Assembly (NCBI GenBank): GCA_910586705.1
Contig: CAJUJK010000045.1
Span: 1 to 16,199, forward strand
Source of the DNA: an uncultured Lachnospiraceae bacterium
Lineage (GTDB): Bacteria; Bacillota; Clostridia; Lachnospirales; Lachnospiraceae
Direction of reading: 5' to 3'
Length of the DNA stretch: 16,199 bases
This document shows, piece after piece, positions 6,970-15,900 of this stretch. The notes under the pieces are model-generated. The model was given only the letters and a program-made list of their open reading frames with translations, was not told the DNA's origin and did not search any database. The translations under genes were made by a program, and so were the position numbers. Position 1 is the first letter of the stretch, and each line of letters starts with the position of its first letter.

Positions 6970-8331
6970 ATGAAAAAGAAATCTCGTATTAATTTATCCA
7001 CAACGCAGACAATCCTGCTCAGTTTTTTGCTGGCAATTTTTTTGGGAAGCGCGCTGCTTGTCCTTCCGGTCAGCTCCGCAGACGGCATAGCCGTACCTTA
7101 TATAGATGCGCTCTTTACGGCAACCACATCCATCTGTGTGACGGGTCTTGTGACCGTTCCCACCTTTTCGACGTGGAGCCTGTTTGGGCAGATTGTCATT
7201 CTCTTTCTCATCCAGATCGGCGGGCTTGGAGTCGTCACTATCATGTCCGGGCTTATGATCAGCCTGCACCGCAGAATCGGTATCAAGGACAGAATGCTCA
7301 TTCAGGACGCCTTCAATCTGAATACCCTGTCCGGCATGGTTAAGTTTATCCGAAAAGTGATTGCCGGTACGCTTCTGGTCGAAGGAATCGGCGCGCTTTT
7401 GTACATGACGGTATTTGTCCCGGAATTTGGCGTAAAAGGCATCTGGATTTCCCTGTTTAATGCCGTGTCCGCTTTCTGCAACGCAGGCATGGACGTAATC
7501 TCTGCAGACAGCCTGTACGCCTATGTCCATAATCCCGTTATCAATATGGTGACAATCCTGCTGATCGTTTTCGGCGGGATCGGCTACATTGTCTGGTGGG
7601 ATCTTGTGGGCGCCTTGAAAAATATACGGCGGCAGCGCCTCAGATGTTTTGCCAATCTGACCCTTCACAGCAAAATTGCCCTCTCCGTCACTGGGATCCT
7701 TATCCTTGCCGGAACGGCGGCTGTTTTTGTCTTTGAATATAACAATCCGCTTACGATGGGCAGTTTTTCTATTTTTGACAGACTGCAGGCATCGCTGTTT
7801 CAGTCCGTGACCACGAGAACCGCCGGCTTTGCGACCATCCCGCAGGAAGACCTGACAAACGCTTCCGCCATCACCTCCCTGCTCCTGATGTTCATCGGCG
7901 GATCGCCGGTAGGCACCGCAGGCGGCATTAAGACGGTAACTTTCGCGGTACTGATTACCTCCGCATTTGCCACAATGAAAACCCACGCCGAGGCGGAGCT
8001 CTTCCACCGCACCATTCCGAAACATGCCGTCAGCAAAGCGGTGGCGGTAGTGAGTATGGCGTTTATTATCCTGTTTACGGCAACCCTTCTTCTGTCGGCT
8101 GTCACCGACGCGGACGCCCTTGACGTCGTATATGAAACCGTCAGTGCCGCCGCCACGGTAGGTCTGACGAGAAGCCTGACATCTGAACTGAATATCTGGG
8201 GCAGAATCATCATCATCATAACCATGTATCTGGGCAGAGTCGGTCCGATTTCTCTTATGATCGCGCTGAACACAAAGAAAGAAACGAAAAACATCATCAA
8301 GAATCCCACCGAAGATATAAGCGTGGGCTGA
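6970..8331 (+). CDS. ktrB: KtrB/TrkH-family potassium uptake membrane subunit
   Basis: This 453-residue membrane protein forms the potassium-conducting pore of a Ktr-type uptake system. It has the four M1-P-M2 repeats of the family, each with a filter loop: TTSICVTGL (G59), SAFCNAGM (G173), TTRTAGFA (G286) and SAAATVGLT (G398). It also has the intramembrane gating loop GGSPVGTAGGIKT (310-322). Length and motifs fit KtrB of Firmicutes better than the longer proteobacterial TrkH. The start at 6970 is preferred: AGAAAGG lies 7 nt upstream, whereas the earlier in-frame TTG at 6913 falls inside the -35 box and would add a short basic extension. It is transcribed divergently from the MMPL operon. 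ktrA follows after 17 bp in the same operon. Confidence 0.92.
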   Translation: MKKKSRINLSTTQTILLSFLLAIFLGSALLVLPVSSADGIAVPYIDALFTATTSICVTGLVTVPTFSTWSLFGQIVILFLIQIGGLGVVTIMSGLMISLHRRIGIKDRMLIQDAFNLNTLSGMVKFIRKVIAGTLLVEGIGALLYMTVFVPEFGVKGIWISLFNAVSAFCNAGMDVISADSLYAYVHNPVINMVTILLIVFGGIGYIVWWDLVGALKNIRRQRLRCFANLTLHSKIALSVTGILILAGTAAVFVFEYNNPLTMGSFSIFDRLQASLFQSVTTRTAGFATIPQEDLTNASAITSLLLMFIGGSPVGTAGGIKTVTFAVLITSAFATMKTHAEAELFHRTIPKHAVSKAVAVVSMAFIILFTATLLLSAVTDADALDVVYETVSAAATVGLTRSLTSELNIWGRIIIIITMYLGRVGPISLMIALNTKKETKNIIKNPTEDISVG

Positions 8332-8348
8332 GAAAGGAAAATTACCTT

Positions 8349-8999
8349 ATGGGCATTCAACAATCTTACGCGGTATTCGGTCTCGGCAGATACGGTCTTG
8401 CCGTGGCAAAAGAGCTTGTAAACAGCGGCGCGGAAGTGCTTGCCGTGGATCTGGACGAAGAACTGGTCAACGCCGCCATCGCCGAGATCCCCATCTGCAA
8501 ATGCGCGGACATCACCGAGGCGGAAGTCATTAGACAGCTCGGCATCGCCAATATCGACGTCGTCATCATTGCCATGGCGAGCAATCTCAAGGCAAGCGTC
8601 ATGGCGACCATGCTCTGCAAGGAGATCGGCGTGAAAACCGTGATCGCCAAATGCTCCACCGATTTAGACCGCAAAATCCTGCGCAAAGTAGGCGCAGACC
8701 GGGTTGTATTCCCAGAGAGCGAGTCCGGCATCCGTCTGGCAAAAAACCTCTTAAGCTCCGGGTTTATGGATATCATGGAACTTTCCAAGGACATGTCCAT
8801 GGTGGAACTGCCCGTCAAGGCGGAATGGGCAGGAAAAACACTGATGGAATTAAATCTCCGCAAAAAGTATTCCATCAACGTTGTGGCAATCATAGAGGAC
8901 AAAAACGTCTGCATTGCCATTGACCCCGAAATGCCTTTACAGCCGTCCATGAAAATGATTGTGATTGCCGATACGGCAAAACTGGGGAGACTTGCATAA
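8349..8999 (+). CDS. ktrA: KtrA/TrkA-family potassium uptake regulatory subunit
   Basis: This 216-residue cytosolic protein has one RCK_N domain followed by one RCK_C domain, the size of KtrA rather than the doubled TrkA of Proteobacteria. The nucleotide-binding loop is GLGRYG (11-16), and the acidic residues ending strand 2 are in VDLDEE (D34, D36), as expected for NAD(H)/ATP/ADP binding. RCK_C covers about 137-216. In the family an octameric ring of this subunit gates KtrB according to ATP/ADP, and in some Firmicutes c-di-AMP binds the RCK_C domain; whether it does here cannot be seen. GAAAGGAA precedes the ATG. The stop codon lies in the loop of a strong hairpin (8984-9009). Confidence 0.92.
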   Translation: MGIQQSYAVFGLGRYGLAVAKELVNSGAEVLAVDLDEELVNAAIAEIPICKCADITEAEVIRQLGIANIDVVIIAMASNLKASVMATMLCKEIGVKTVIAKCSTDLDRKILRKVGADRVVFPESESGIRLAKNLLSSGFMDIMELSKDMSMVELPVKAEWAGKTLMELNLRKKYSINVVAIIEDKNVCIAIDPEMPLQPSMKMIVIADTAKLGRLA

Positions 9000-9009
9000 A
9001 AGTCTCCCC
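8984..9009 (+). terminator. Hairpin spanning the ktrA stop codon
   Basis: GGGGAGACTT (8984-8993) pairs perfectly with AAGTCTCCCC (9000-9009) around a 6-nt loop that contains the TAA stop. No U-run follows, so it may be a 3' mRNA-stabilising or pause structure rather than a complete intrinsic terminator. Confidence 0.5.
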
Positions 9010-9035
9010 GGTTACACAGAACCCCCATAATCTGC

Positions 9036-9067
9036 GCTGAGGATGCCTCATTTTAGGCACTCTCAGC
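9036..9067. terminator. Second hairpin between convergent genes, possible terminator
   Basis: GCTGAG (9036-9041) pairs with CTCAGC (9062-9067) and TGCCT (9044-9048) with AGGCA (9055-9059), with one G-T pair and one mismatch between them and a 6-nt loop. On the + strand it is followed by a loosely T-rich stretch (cttcttttcacttt). It lies between the convergent ktrA and MBL hydrolase genes. Confidence 0.5.
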
Positions 9068-9090
9068 ACTAGAACTTCTTTTCACTTTAT

Positions 9091-9735
9091 TTACAGTTTT
9101 AATTCTACATGAATATCGCCATTCAGCCCTTCCAGCATCTTCTGGAACTCCTCCCCGTCGGTTTTATTTCCCACAATGCTGCCATAATGCGTCGGGATCA
9201 CCGCCTGCGGTTTTATCTGCGCGATATACTCAGCCGCCTGTTTACAATCCATCGTGTAAAAGCCCCCGACCGGAATCAATGCCACGTCGCAACGCACCTT
9301 TTTGATATCCTCATTCACATCCGTATCGCCGGACACATAATAACGGGTGTCGTCCATCGTCACCACATATCCCTGCCACTTCTTTCCCTTCGGGTGAAAA
9401 GGCTTCAGTTTATTGTAAGCCGGGATTGTCTCAACCGCGATCCCACCTGCCTCGAAACTTTCGCCCGGCTGATAAAACAGACAGTTTCCCTCTGCCATGC
9501 CCGACTCCGAAAGCGCCTTCTTTTTCATGGATTCCGGCGCGACAAGAAGCGTCTCCACCTTCTGCAGCTTCGCAATGGACTCCGGCTCAAAATGATCGTA
9601 GTGCTCGTGCGTGATAAAGATCAGGTCCGCGTCGTGGGAGGCGGCAGGAATTAAGTACGGATCAAAGTATAAGACTTTCGATCCCCCGATGCGGATGCTG
9701 CTCTGGGTGTTAACAGTTATGTTGGCTAAAGTCAT
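9091..9735 (-). CDS. MBL-fold metal-dependent hydrolase (UlaG/COG2220-like)
   Basis: This 214-residue protein is a compact metallo-beta-lactamase-fold hydrolase without a signal peptide. The metal-binding signature is THEHYDH (H43, H45, D47, H48), followed by SGDTD (bridging D137) and a late PTHYG (H183). The segment VETIPAYNKLKPFHPKG is typical of the COG2220 group of small cytosolic hydrolases, which includes UlaG-type lactonases and RNA-degradation-like members. The exact substrate is not predictable. GGAGG lies 8 nt before the ATG. The preceding small gene ends 19 bp upstream, so the two are probably co-transcribed. It ends facing ktrA, with hairpins between. Confidence 0.88.
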   Translation of the reverse strand: MTLANITVNTQSSIRIGGSKVLYFDPYLIPAASHDADLIFITHEHYDHFEPESIAKLQKVETLLVAPESMKKKALSESGMAEGNCLFYQPGESFEAGGIAVETIPAYNKLKPFHPKGKKWQGYVVTMDDTRYYVSGDTDVNEDIKKVRCDVALIPVGGFYTMDCKQAAEYIAQIKPQAVIPTHYGSIVGNKTDGEEFQKMLEGLNGDIHVELKL

Positions 9736-9754
9736 TTTCGATTCCTCCCTCTTT

Positions 9755-10096
9755 TCATTTCACCATATCATCATCTATTCTTTGAAGCAAGTTCCAATCA
9801 ACATCTCCAAGCCTCTGCTCCAATTCCTCAATCAGCTTAAATTGCTGCTGCTCCATACCCGCATCATATTCATTTACTTCATTATATTTTTTCACATACC
9901 GTGTAAGCCAATAATATTTGCTATACAGGACTACCTCAAGAGACTTTCCTGAAAGCGTAATAACTTCGTCCTCTTTCGTATAAAATAAGAGACAATAATG
10001 ATATATCGTATTCAGAACTTCATTTTCATATTTTCTTTTGGCACAATATCCTGCAGAAGCTATCAGCTCATCCATGCCCTCCAATATCAATTTCAT
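9755..10096 (-). CDS. Small protein of unknown function
   Basis: I do not recognise this protein of about 113 residues. It is predicted to be mostly helical and soluble, with an aromatic middle (IYHYCLLFYTKE, YSKYYWLTRYVKKY) and a Glu/Gln-rich C-terminal helix (QQQFKLIEELEQRL). It shows no signal peptide, membrane helix or metal motif. The start is uncertain: an ATG at 10108 has GAGGGG directly abutting it, too close to work well, whereas the ATG four codons later (10096) has GAGGGG and GGAAAG at workable distances and is preferred. It sits between the methyltransferase and the MBL hydrolase genes on the same strand, 19 bp before the latter. Confidence 0.6.
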   Translation of the reverse strand: MKLILEGMDELIASAGYCAKRKYENEVLNTIYHYCLLFYTKEDEVITLSGKSLEVVLYSKYYWLTRYVKKYNEVNEYDAGMEQQQFKLIEELEQRLGDVDWNLLQRIDDDMVK

Positions 10097-10162
10097 ATTT
10101 CTTTCCATCCCCTCACGCGTACCGCACAGCGCGTTTTGCTAAAACATCGCTGCAGCCGGTAC

Positions 10163-10834
10163 CTACTTTATCGCTACAATAACAGAAAACTTCTGATAAG
10201 AATAAACACATTTAACAGTCTTAAAACCGCATTTGCAAAGCATCTCCGTTTCCTCCTCAACAGAACATTCCCTGTCCAGCTTCCTGCGCTCTTTCCACAA
10301 TTCAATATCATGTTCTGTCAGTCCGCTCTCCGCAAGCCGGCTCTCCCAATAGGAATCAAACCAGCCGTCCATGCCAGCCTGTCCCGCACAAAACTGATCA
10401 TAGTTCACAAACAACCCGCCTTCGGGTAATTTGTCGTAAATCCTTTCAAACAGCTTTTCCTTATCTCTGTTTTCCAGATGGTGTATGGACAGCGCCGAGA
10501 CAATCACGTCAAAATCCTGCATCGGCAGCTCTTCGGAATAATCCGCCACCTGATATGAAACCGTATCTATTCCTGCAAACCGTTTCCGGGCAACCTGCAG
10601 CATGTCATCCGCGATATCGACAAGCACATATTCGGACGCTGGAAAATGCTGATACCAGAAATAGGACAACAACCCCGTCCCTGCCCCTAAGTCCAAAACC
10701 CGCTTCGGTTCCACTATGTTTGACACGATAAATTTCGTCGTGTCTATGTAATAGTCGTCAAAGCAGGGAATAAATCTTTTGCGGTTGGCATCGTATTCTT
10801 GGGCGATTAAGTTGAATTGTTCTTCTATGTTCAT
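10163..10834 (-). CDS. Class I SAM-dependent methyltransferase
   Basis: This 223-residue protein has the Rossmann-like methyltransferase fold. Motif I is VLDLGAGTG (46-54), the acidic end of strand 2 is in YVLVDIADDML, and the DFDVIVSALSIHHLE stretch matches motif IV of small-molecule methyltransferases (UbiE/TrmR-like type 11/25 domains). It lacks the NPPF/DPPY motif of DNA N6-adenine methyltransferases, so it should not be read as the modification partner of the nearby type I restriction gene. The substrate is unknown. AGGAG stands 9 nt before the ATG. The gene starts 15 bp after the stop of the DUF262/DUF1524 locus, so it is probably transcribed with it. Confidence 0.88.
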   Translation of the reverse strand: MNIEEQFNLIAQEYDANRKRFIPCFDDYYIDTTKFIVSNIVEPKRVLDLGAGTGLLSYFWYQHFPASEYVLVDIADDMLQVARKRFAGIDTVSYQVADYSEELPMQDFDVIVSALSIHHLENRDKEKLFERIYDKLPEGGLFVNYDQFCAGQAGMDGWFDSYWESRLAESGLTEHDIELWKERRKLDRECSVEEETEMLCKCGFKTVKCVYSYQKFSVIVAIK

Positions 10835-10849
10835 TTGGTTTTACTCCTG

Positions 10850-12004
10850 TTATGTTTCATCAGCCTGCATACAATAGGATTGTTCAACTATCTCCATAAT
10901 CTGGTCAATATCTGCGGTATGCTCCATGTATAATTCCACGTCCCCATTTCCCCAGCGTCCAAGACCCGTAATATCTCTACAAATGCCTTTCGGATCAATA
11001 ACCTCTGAAAACTTCATATTGATAGAGATTCGCAAACGTTGTTTCTGGAAAACAATATCGACAAAATTAGTATCCAGTTTATACGCAACATACAGCTTCT
11101 TAAATTCACGTTTCACCGACGGCGAGAGATTCCGAATACGGCGGTCCAGAACATCAAACAGTGTTTTGGTGAATACATTTGTATCATAGGTTTCAAGATT
11201 ATACTTCTCTGCCGGCTTTTCCTCCACTTGATAGGGAGCCAATTCCTCTGCCGTCATATCCGGAAATGCCCATATCTGTTTGGCTTTATCAGCCAGCAGA
11301 CGGGCACGCTCTTTTATCCGCTGTTCATTCCATTCGGTAACTTTGACTACATAAGCGTTCAACCGGAGTGCACTCTCCTTAAAACCGCCTTCCATGTCCA
11401 TCTTTACCATAAACGGATGGTCACTCATTTCAGAATTATATGCCGTGAGAGTCAAATTCCCTATTGTATGCAGATAGGTCTTCTGTACATTCCGCCAATC
11501 AGTTCCAAGCATCTGCTGCCATTCCGGGCTCAGATTACTATTCTGCGGCATGATATGCTCTATTGTATAATTTTCTATGATAATTTGGGCTTTATTACCA
11601 TAATTCTCCAAATGACATAAAATAAAGTTACGGGAACGCATTGTATATATATCCTTAGAAACAAATGCCGCCGTGAATTTATCATCATTCGGAAATTCCT
11701 TATAATCATCACGCATAATAAAGAATGCCTTAATAGAATTTACATAGTCATCCGGCCTGATTTCGTTTTTCAAAGTCGCGAAAGTTTTATTTAAAGAATT
11801 TGGCGGAATGTCGCAAATACTACGGCGAAATACATAACTGATGCAAAGCCGAATAATCTGTTGCAAACCATCTTCTTTAATTATACCCTCAGCATAATCA
11901 TTATGCACTTTGAGCAAAAATGGATAAGATACTTCCATACGCAAATCATTCATATCCTCATAAAGAGCCTTAAGTATAGAATTATTACTTCTCCCAAATG
12001 CCAT
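10850..12004 (-). CDS. DUF1524 HNH nuclease (GmrD-like) C-terminal fragment, 384 residues
   Basis: This is the piece after the amber codon, counted from the first ATG downstream. The HNH-like DUF1524 core is YTIEHIMPQN (H150 of this fragment) followed by LHTIGNLTLTAYNSEMSDHPF (H179, N190), so the catalytic residues look intact. The last 110 residues, from TLFDVLDRRIRNLSPSVKREF onward, resemble the DUF5655 domain often attached to these proteins. The ATG at 12004 has no purine-rich ribosome binding site in front of it, and the preceding bases are pyrimidine/AT mixed, so independent translation would be weak and would depend on reinitiation 33 nt after the TAG. Confidence 0.6.
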   Translation of the reverse strand: MAFGRSNNSILKALYEDMNDLRMEVSYPFLLKVHNDYAEGIIKEDGLQQIIRLCISYVFRRSICDIPPNSLNKTFATLKNEIRPDDYVNSIKAFFIMRDDYKEFPNDDKFTAAFVSKDIYTMRSRNFILCHLENYGNKAQIIIENYTIEHIMPQNSNLSPEWQQMLGTDWRNVQKTYLHTIGNLTLTAYNSEMSDHPFMVKMDMEGGFKESALRLNAYVVKVTEWNEQRIKERARLLADKAKQIWAFPDMTAEELAPYQVEEKPAEKYNLETYDTNVFTKTLFDVLDRRIRNLSPSVKREFKKLYVAYKLDTNFVDIVFQKQRLRISINMKFSEVIDPKGICRDITGLGRWGNGDVELYMEHTADIDQIMEIVEQSYCMQADET

Positions 12005-12037
12005 ATCCGTATAATAGTTGGCATAGGTAAACAGATC

Positions 12038-12040
12038 CTA
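12038..12040 (-). other. In-frame amber (TAG) codon inside the DUF262/DUF1524 frame
   Basis: The - strand reads GAG TTA TGT TAG GAT CTG TTT ACC. The flanking residues are RELC before and DLFTYANYY after. A single base change from AAG, GAG, CAG or a similar sense codon would produce it. Confidence 0.85.
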
Positions 12041-12922
12041 ACATAACTCCCGAACAGTTCCAAATTCACAATTTAAGTGATAAAGTTTAAATTCTTCATA
12101 TATACGATTTTGCTTCGGTATGCGCGTAGTCTTCATTGTTAAATAATCGCGAAAGAACTTGTCCATAACCAAGCCCTGTGCCTCATACACAAAAAGCAAT
12201 TCCATCGGGCGCCAAAGATGCTCGTAAACATAGGTCTGTTCAGCAGGTTCCAATCCCATTAAAACATAGTTCCTAATTAAGTCAGATTCTGACAACTCTT
12301 TACCTGTGGAATTCAGACTCTCAAAAATAGCCTGCGCGTCATCCACTAAACGGTCAAGCGTAATATTAACAATCTGTAATTTACCGATAGACTCATATAC
12401 CTCTGCCGGCAGCAATTCCTTGTCAGCAATTTTACTTGCAAAGAATCTATAGTTGTCCAACAGCTTCGACCTTGTGTCATCCGGAATAGGCTTTTCTTCT
12501 ACAAGACACTTTAAAATATCTCTGTCCGATTCCGTCAAAAGCAGCTTGTAGCGCTCATCGCCAGTTTCATACTCATTTTTCAACAGCATATTATTGATAC
12601 GGCGGGCATTGATTGTTGTGTCGTCTGGATTTTTGACAGCATAATCACGAAGAGCAATCAGAAGTAACGAAAGTGTCGTCATTCGCTGTTGCCCGTCAAT
12701 AATCATATACTTTTGAACACCGGTGGGCATAGCCTGCTCTGCAATATTTACAATAGAGCCTACAAAATGCCCCTCCCTTCCCCTCTTCTGCATCTCGGCA
12801 ATATCATTCCAGAGACGCTTACACTGTTCCACATCCCAGCTATAATAACGCTGGTAGACAGGTATCAGAAATTGTCTGTTCCCGTTTAAGATCTCATAGA
12901 TATTGCCTTTTCTTGCGTCCAT
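12038..12922 (-). CDS. DUF262 (GmrS-like) N-terminal fragment, 294 residues
   Basis: This is the piece before the amber codon. It carries the DUF262 signatures IPVYQRYYSWD (20-30), the ParB/sulfiredoxin-like IIDGQQRMTTLSLLL (DGQQR at 76-80, the nucleotide-binding and NTPase motif in GmrSD), and FESLNSTGKELSESDLIRN (200-218). In known systems this half senses and binds NTP and controls the nuclease half. By itself it lacks any nuclease motif. It starts 16 bp after the hsdR stop with its own strong GGAGG site. A stable truncated product is plausible because the break falls after the conserved DLIRN region, but whether it is functional cannot be told from sequence. Confidence 0.8.
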   Translation of the reverse strand: MDARKGNIYEILNGNRQFLIPVYQRYYSWDVEQCKRLWNDIAEMQKRGREGHFVGSIVNIAEQAMPTGVQKYMIIDGQQRMTTLSLLLIALRDYAVKNPDDTTINARRINNMLLKNEYETGDERYKLLLTESDRDILKCLVEEKPIPDDTRSKLLDNYRFFASKIADKELLPAEVYESIGKLQIVNITLDRLVDDAQAIFESLNSTGKELSESDLIRNYVLMGLEPAEQTYVYEHLWRPMELLFVYEAQGLVMDKFFRDYLTMKTTRIPKQNRIYEEFKLYHLNCEFGTVRELC

Positions 12923-12928
12923 ACTATT

Positions 12929-12933
12929 CCTCC
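12929..12933 (-). promoter_or_regulatory. Ribosome binding site deciding the DUF262 start
   Basis: GGAGG on the - strand, 6 nt before ATG 12922 and 5 nt after the hsdR stop. It rejects the upstream ATG at 12955, which overlaps hsdR and has no such site. Confidence 0.82.
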
Positions 12934-12938
12934 AAAAG

Positions 12939-15900
12939 TCACTTTTTATTTCCATATGGCACAGGGGTTTCTGCCACCATTAATGGATATTCTCTATTAT
13001 AGTCATAATTGTATGTAGCTGACGCATACTGTTCAATCCTGCCCTCATAAGCGTCCACTCGTGCACCCATGTCATTATTGTCTGTCCACAGCTCGCACTG
13101 AAGCATAACCGTCTGCACCGCATCATCCATACCATCCGGCGGATACTTATGCTTTTTTAACAATTTCCGTATCATCATACGCATTTTCGCACGCGCAGAA
13201 TCACGTCTCTGCCAATCTATCGTCCGATTGCTGCGCAAAGATTCTGCCAGCTCTTTCGTAATGGCAATCAATTCCTCATTCTCATAAAAATCCTTAATTG
13301 CGCGCGGCTTCGTCAGTGCATCATAAAATGCCAGCTCATCCGCCGTCAGCCCAAGTTTCTCTCCTTCCTTTTGCGCATCTTGAATTTGCTTTGCAAGGTT
13401 GAGTAACTCTTCTATAACCTGTTCGTTAGTGAGCATTCCATTTAAATAGCGATTCATTGCCTGCTGGATCATCTCGCTAAACTTCTCGGACTTTACTACA
13501 TTTGTCCGCTTGTATATGATAACTTGCTCAGCAATCAATTTCTTCAAAAGCTCCACCGCAAGATTCTTTTCTTTCATTTTTCCAATTTCTTCTAGAAATT
13601 TCGGATCAAAAAGCGAAAACTCTCCGTCTACATCTGAAAACAAATTAATCACACCATTGCTCTTTATACTGTGTTCCAAAAGCGCATTGATTCTGGCATT
13701 CATCTCCAGCAGAGAAAACTTCCTCCCTTCTCCTTGATTCATCAATCGCATAACCAACACACGCACCGACTCAAAAAATGCTGCCTCAATACGCAACGAT
13801 TCCTTTGTAAGTGATGAACAAAGTGATAACGCCTGCTTGAGTAGCAACGCTTCCTTTAAGAAACTATCTTTCTCGCGCTCCTTATTCTTAGGAATAATAA
13901 AATTGACCGCCCCGCTGATTGCTTTTGACCTTTCCAAATCAGTACCGGTCGTGAATTTTGAATAATCGTATCCATGGAAAAAATCCCGGCAAATAGAAAG
14001 TTTCTCCAAAAACTTCGGATATGCCACTTTTGCTATATCCGTATCTCCGTAATTCTTCTTATCACGTGATGTATAATCATTCATCGCCTCTTTCAGCGCA
14101 GAAGCGATGCCAACATAATCAACTACCAGACCACCTTCCTTATCCGCAAAAACACGGTTTACGCGGGCAATCGCCTGCATCAGATTATACCCTTGCATCG
14201 GTTTGTAGACGTACATAGTGGCAAGTGAAGGAACGTCAAATCCCGTCAGCCACATATCAACCACAATGGCAATCTTCAATGGGCTGTTATTATCTTTGAA
14301 TCTTTTTGCCAGCTCGTCCTTATGACGCTTGTTTCCAATAACCGCCCGCCATTCTTCGGGATCTTTGTTATTCTCCGTCATAACCACGGCAACCTTTTCC
14401 ATCCAAGACGGACGCACTTCCAGAATACGGTTATATATCTTCATAGCAATGGCACGGGAATATGCTACAATCATCACCTTGCCAGTCAACAAATTTGCAC
14501 GGTAATTTTCATAATGATCTAAAATATCATCTACAAGGGAGGCTATCGTCTGATCATTCCCTAAAATAGCCTCCATCTGTCCAAGTTCCTTTTTACTCTT
14601 AGAAACCACTTCCGGGTCGGCATTATTCGCCATGATGTCATATTCCGTATCAATTAAATGCAGCGTATCTTCATCCAGCTTCAACTTAATAACACGGCTT
14701 TCATAGTATACCGGTCTGGTAGCGCCGTCCTCCACCGCCTGCGTCATGTCATAGACATCGATATACTCACCAAACACCTCTCTGGTGCTCCTGTCTTTTA
14801 TGGAAATGGGTGTTCCGGTAAATCCTATATAGGTAGCATTGGGCAGACTGTTACGAATAATTCTTGCTGCTCCAATTTTGATTTTTCCTGTTTCCGCATC
14901 CACCTTTTCCTTGAGTCCGTATTGCCCACGATGTGCCTCATCAGCCATAACTACAATATTTCTGCGTTCAGAAAGTGGCTCCTGAGATTCCTCAAACTTT
15001 TGCATTGTAGTAAAGATAATCCCATTTGCCTGCCTGCCTCCAAGCAACGATTTCAAATGCTCCCGGCTTTCCGCGTGCATTGGTTCCTGACGCAAAAAAT
15101 CTTTACATTTTGCAAACTGCCCAAAAAGCTGATCGTCCAAATCATTACGATCCGTAAGCACCACTATAGTCGGACTATTCAGCGCCTCCTGCAACAAATG
15201 CGCATAAAACACCATAGACAAAGACTTCCCGGACCCTTGCGTATGCCAGAACACGCCACCTTTTCCATCCGTCTGTATAGCTCGCTTTGTGGATTCAACC
15301 GCCTTATTGACAGCAAAATACTGATGATATCCAGCCAATATTTTGAATTGTTTTAATCCTTCATTTGAAAAACAAATAAAATTCTTAATGATATCGAGCA
15401 ACCGCTCTTTCTCAAAAATCCCTTCAAAAAAAGTGTCAAACTGCGCATGCTGTGTATTTTCATAACTACCGTCTTTCGTTTTCCATTCCATAAAACGATC
15501 TTCGCCGGAAGTGATCGTTCCTGCCTTGGATGTCAAATGATCACTCATAACGCAAATACAGTTATAAATAAACATGGAAGGAATTTCATACATGTAGTTC
15601 CGAATCTGTATATACGCCTCCGATGCATCCGTCTCTTCGCGGGAGGGAGATTTCAATTCCATCAGCACAATCGGAAGTCCATTTAGAAAAAGGAGAACAT
15701 CCGGACGTTTATTGCTGTTTTCAATAAATGTCCATTGGTTTGCAACAATAAAAGAATTGTTATCAGAATTATTATAATCGACAAGATATATGAGCCCAGA
15801 GCGTTCCTCGTCTTTAATAAAATAACGTACCTCAACACCATGCTGAATATAATCCATAAAAACAGCATTCTTTTGAACCAACTCAGCATTCTCGAAATTC

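Larger units (their letters stand above)
10850..12922 (-). pseudogene. GmrSD-type DUF262/DUF1524 nuclease gene interrupted by one amber codon
   Basis: The frame from ATG 12922 to TAA 10850 would encode about 690 residues with a single in-frame TAG at 12040-12038 (codon 295). Sequence on both sides is in the same frame, and the 11 codons between the TAG and the next ATG read as normal protein (DLFTYANYYTD), so nothing is deleted or shifted. The order DUF262, DUF1524 HNH, then a DUF5655-like C-terminal domain is that of single-chain GmrSD proteins, type IV restriction enzymes that attack modified phage DNA. Start 12922 is chosen over 12955 because GGAGG (12929-12933) lies 6 nt upstream. Most likely this is a recent nonsense mutation. 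Two separate chains, suppression or a sequencing error remain possible. Confidence 0.75.

Noticed and set aside
6994..8025. 343-codon - strand open frame opposite ktrB
   Set aside because: Hydrophilic and motif-free, and antisense to a gene carrying all four potassium filter loops.
6970..8331. KtrB fourth filter loop AATVGL read as a defective selectivity filter
   Set aside because: The loop differs from the more usual FGTVGL only before TVGL; the critical filter glycine G398 and the other three loops are intact, so loss of potassium selectivity is not supported.
8366..9028. 220-codon - strand open frame opposite ktrA
   Set aside because: Met/Ser/Thr-rich mirror of the ktrA reading frame, with no motif.
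10115..10134. Hairpin ACGCG...CGCGT followed by TTTT before the small unknown gene, as a terminator
   Set aside because: A stem of only 5 bp with a 10-nt loop, and the T-run is on the + strand where no gene ends; probably chance.
10163..10834. Methyltransferase read as the HsdM modification subunit
   Set aside because: It has only 223 residues, a small-molecule-type motif IV (SALSIHHLE) and no NPPF/DPPY motif. HsdM proteins are about 500 residues or more.
12923..12955. Upstream in-frame ATG (12955) as start of the DUF262 gene, overlapping hsdR by 17 bp
   Set aside because: No ribosome binding site there; GGAGG at 12929-12933 points to ATG 12922, which begins directly at the conserved DUF262 N-terminus.
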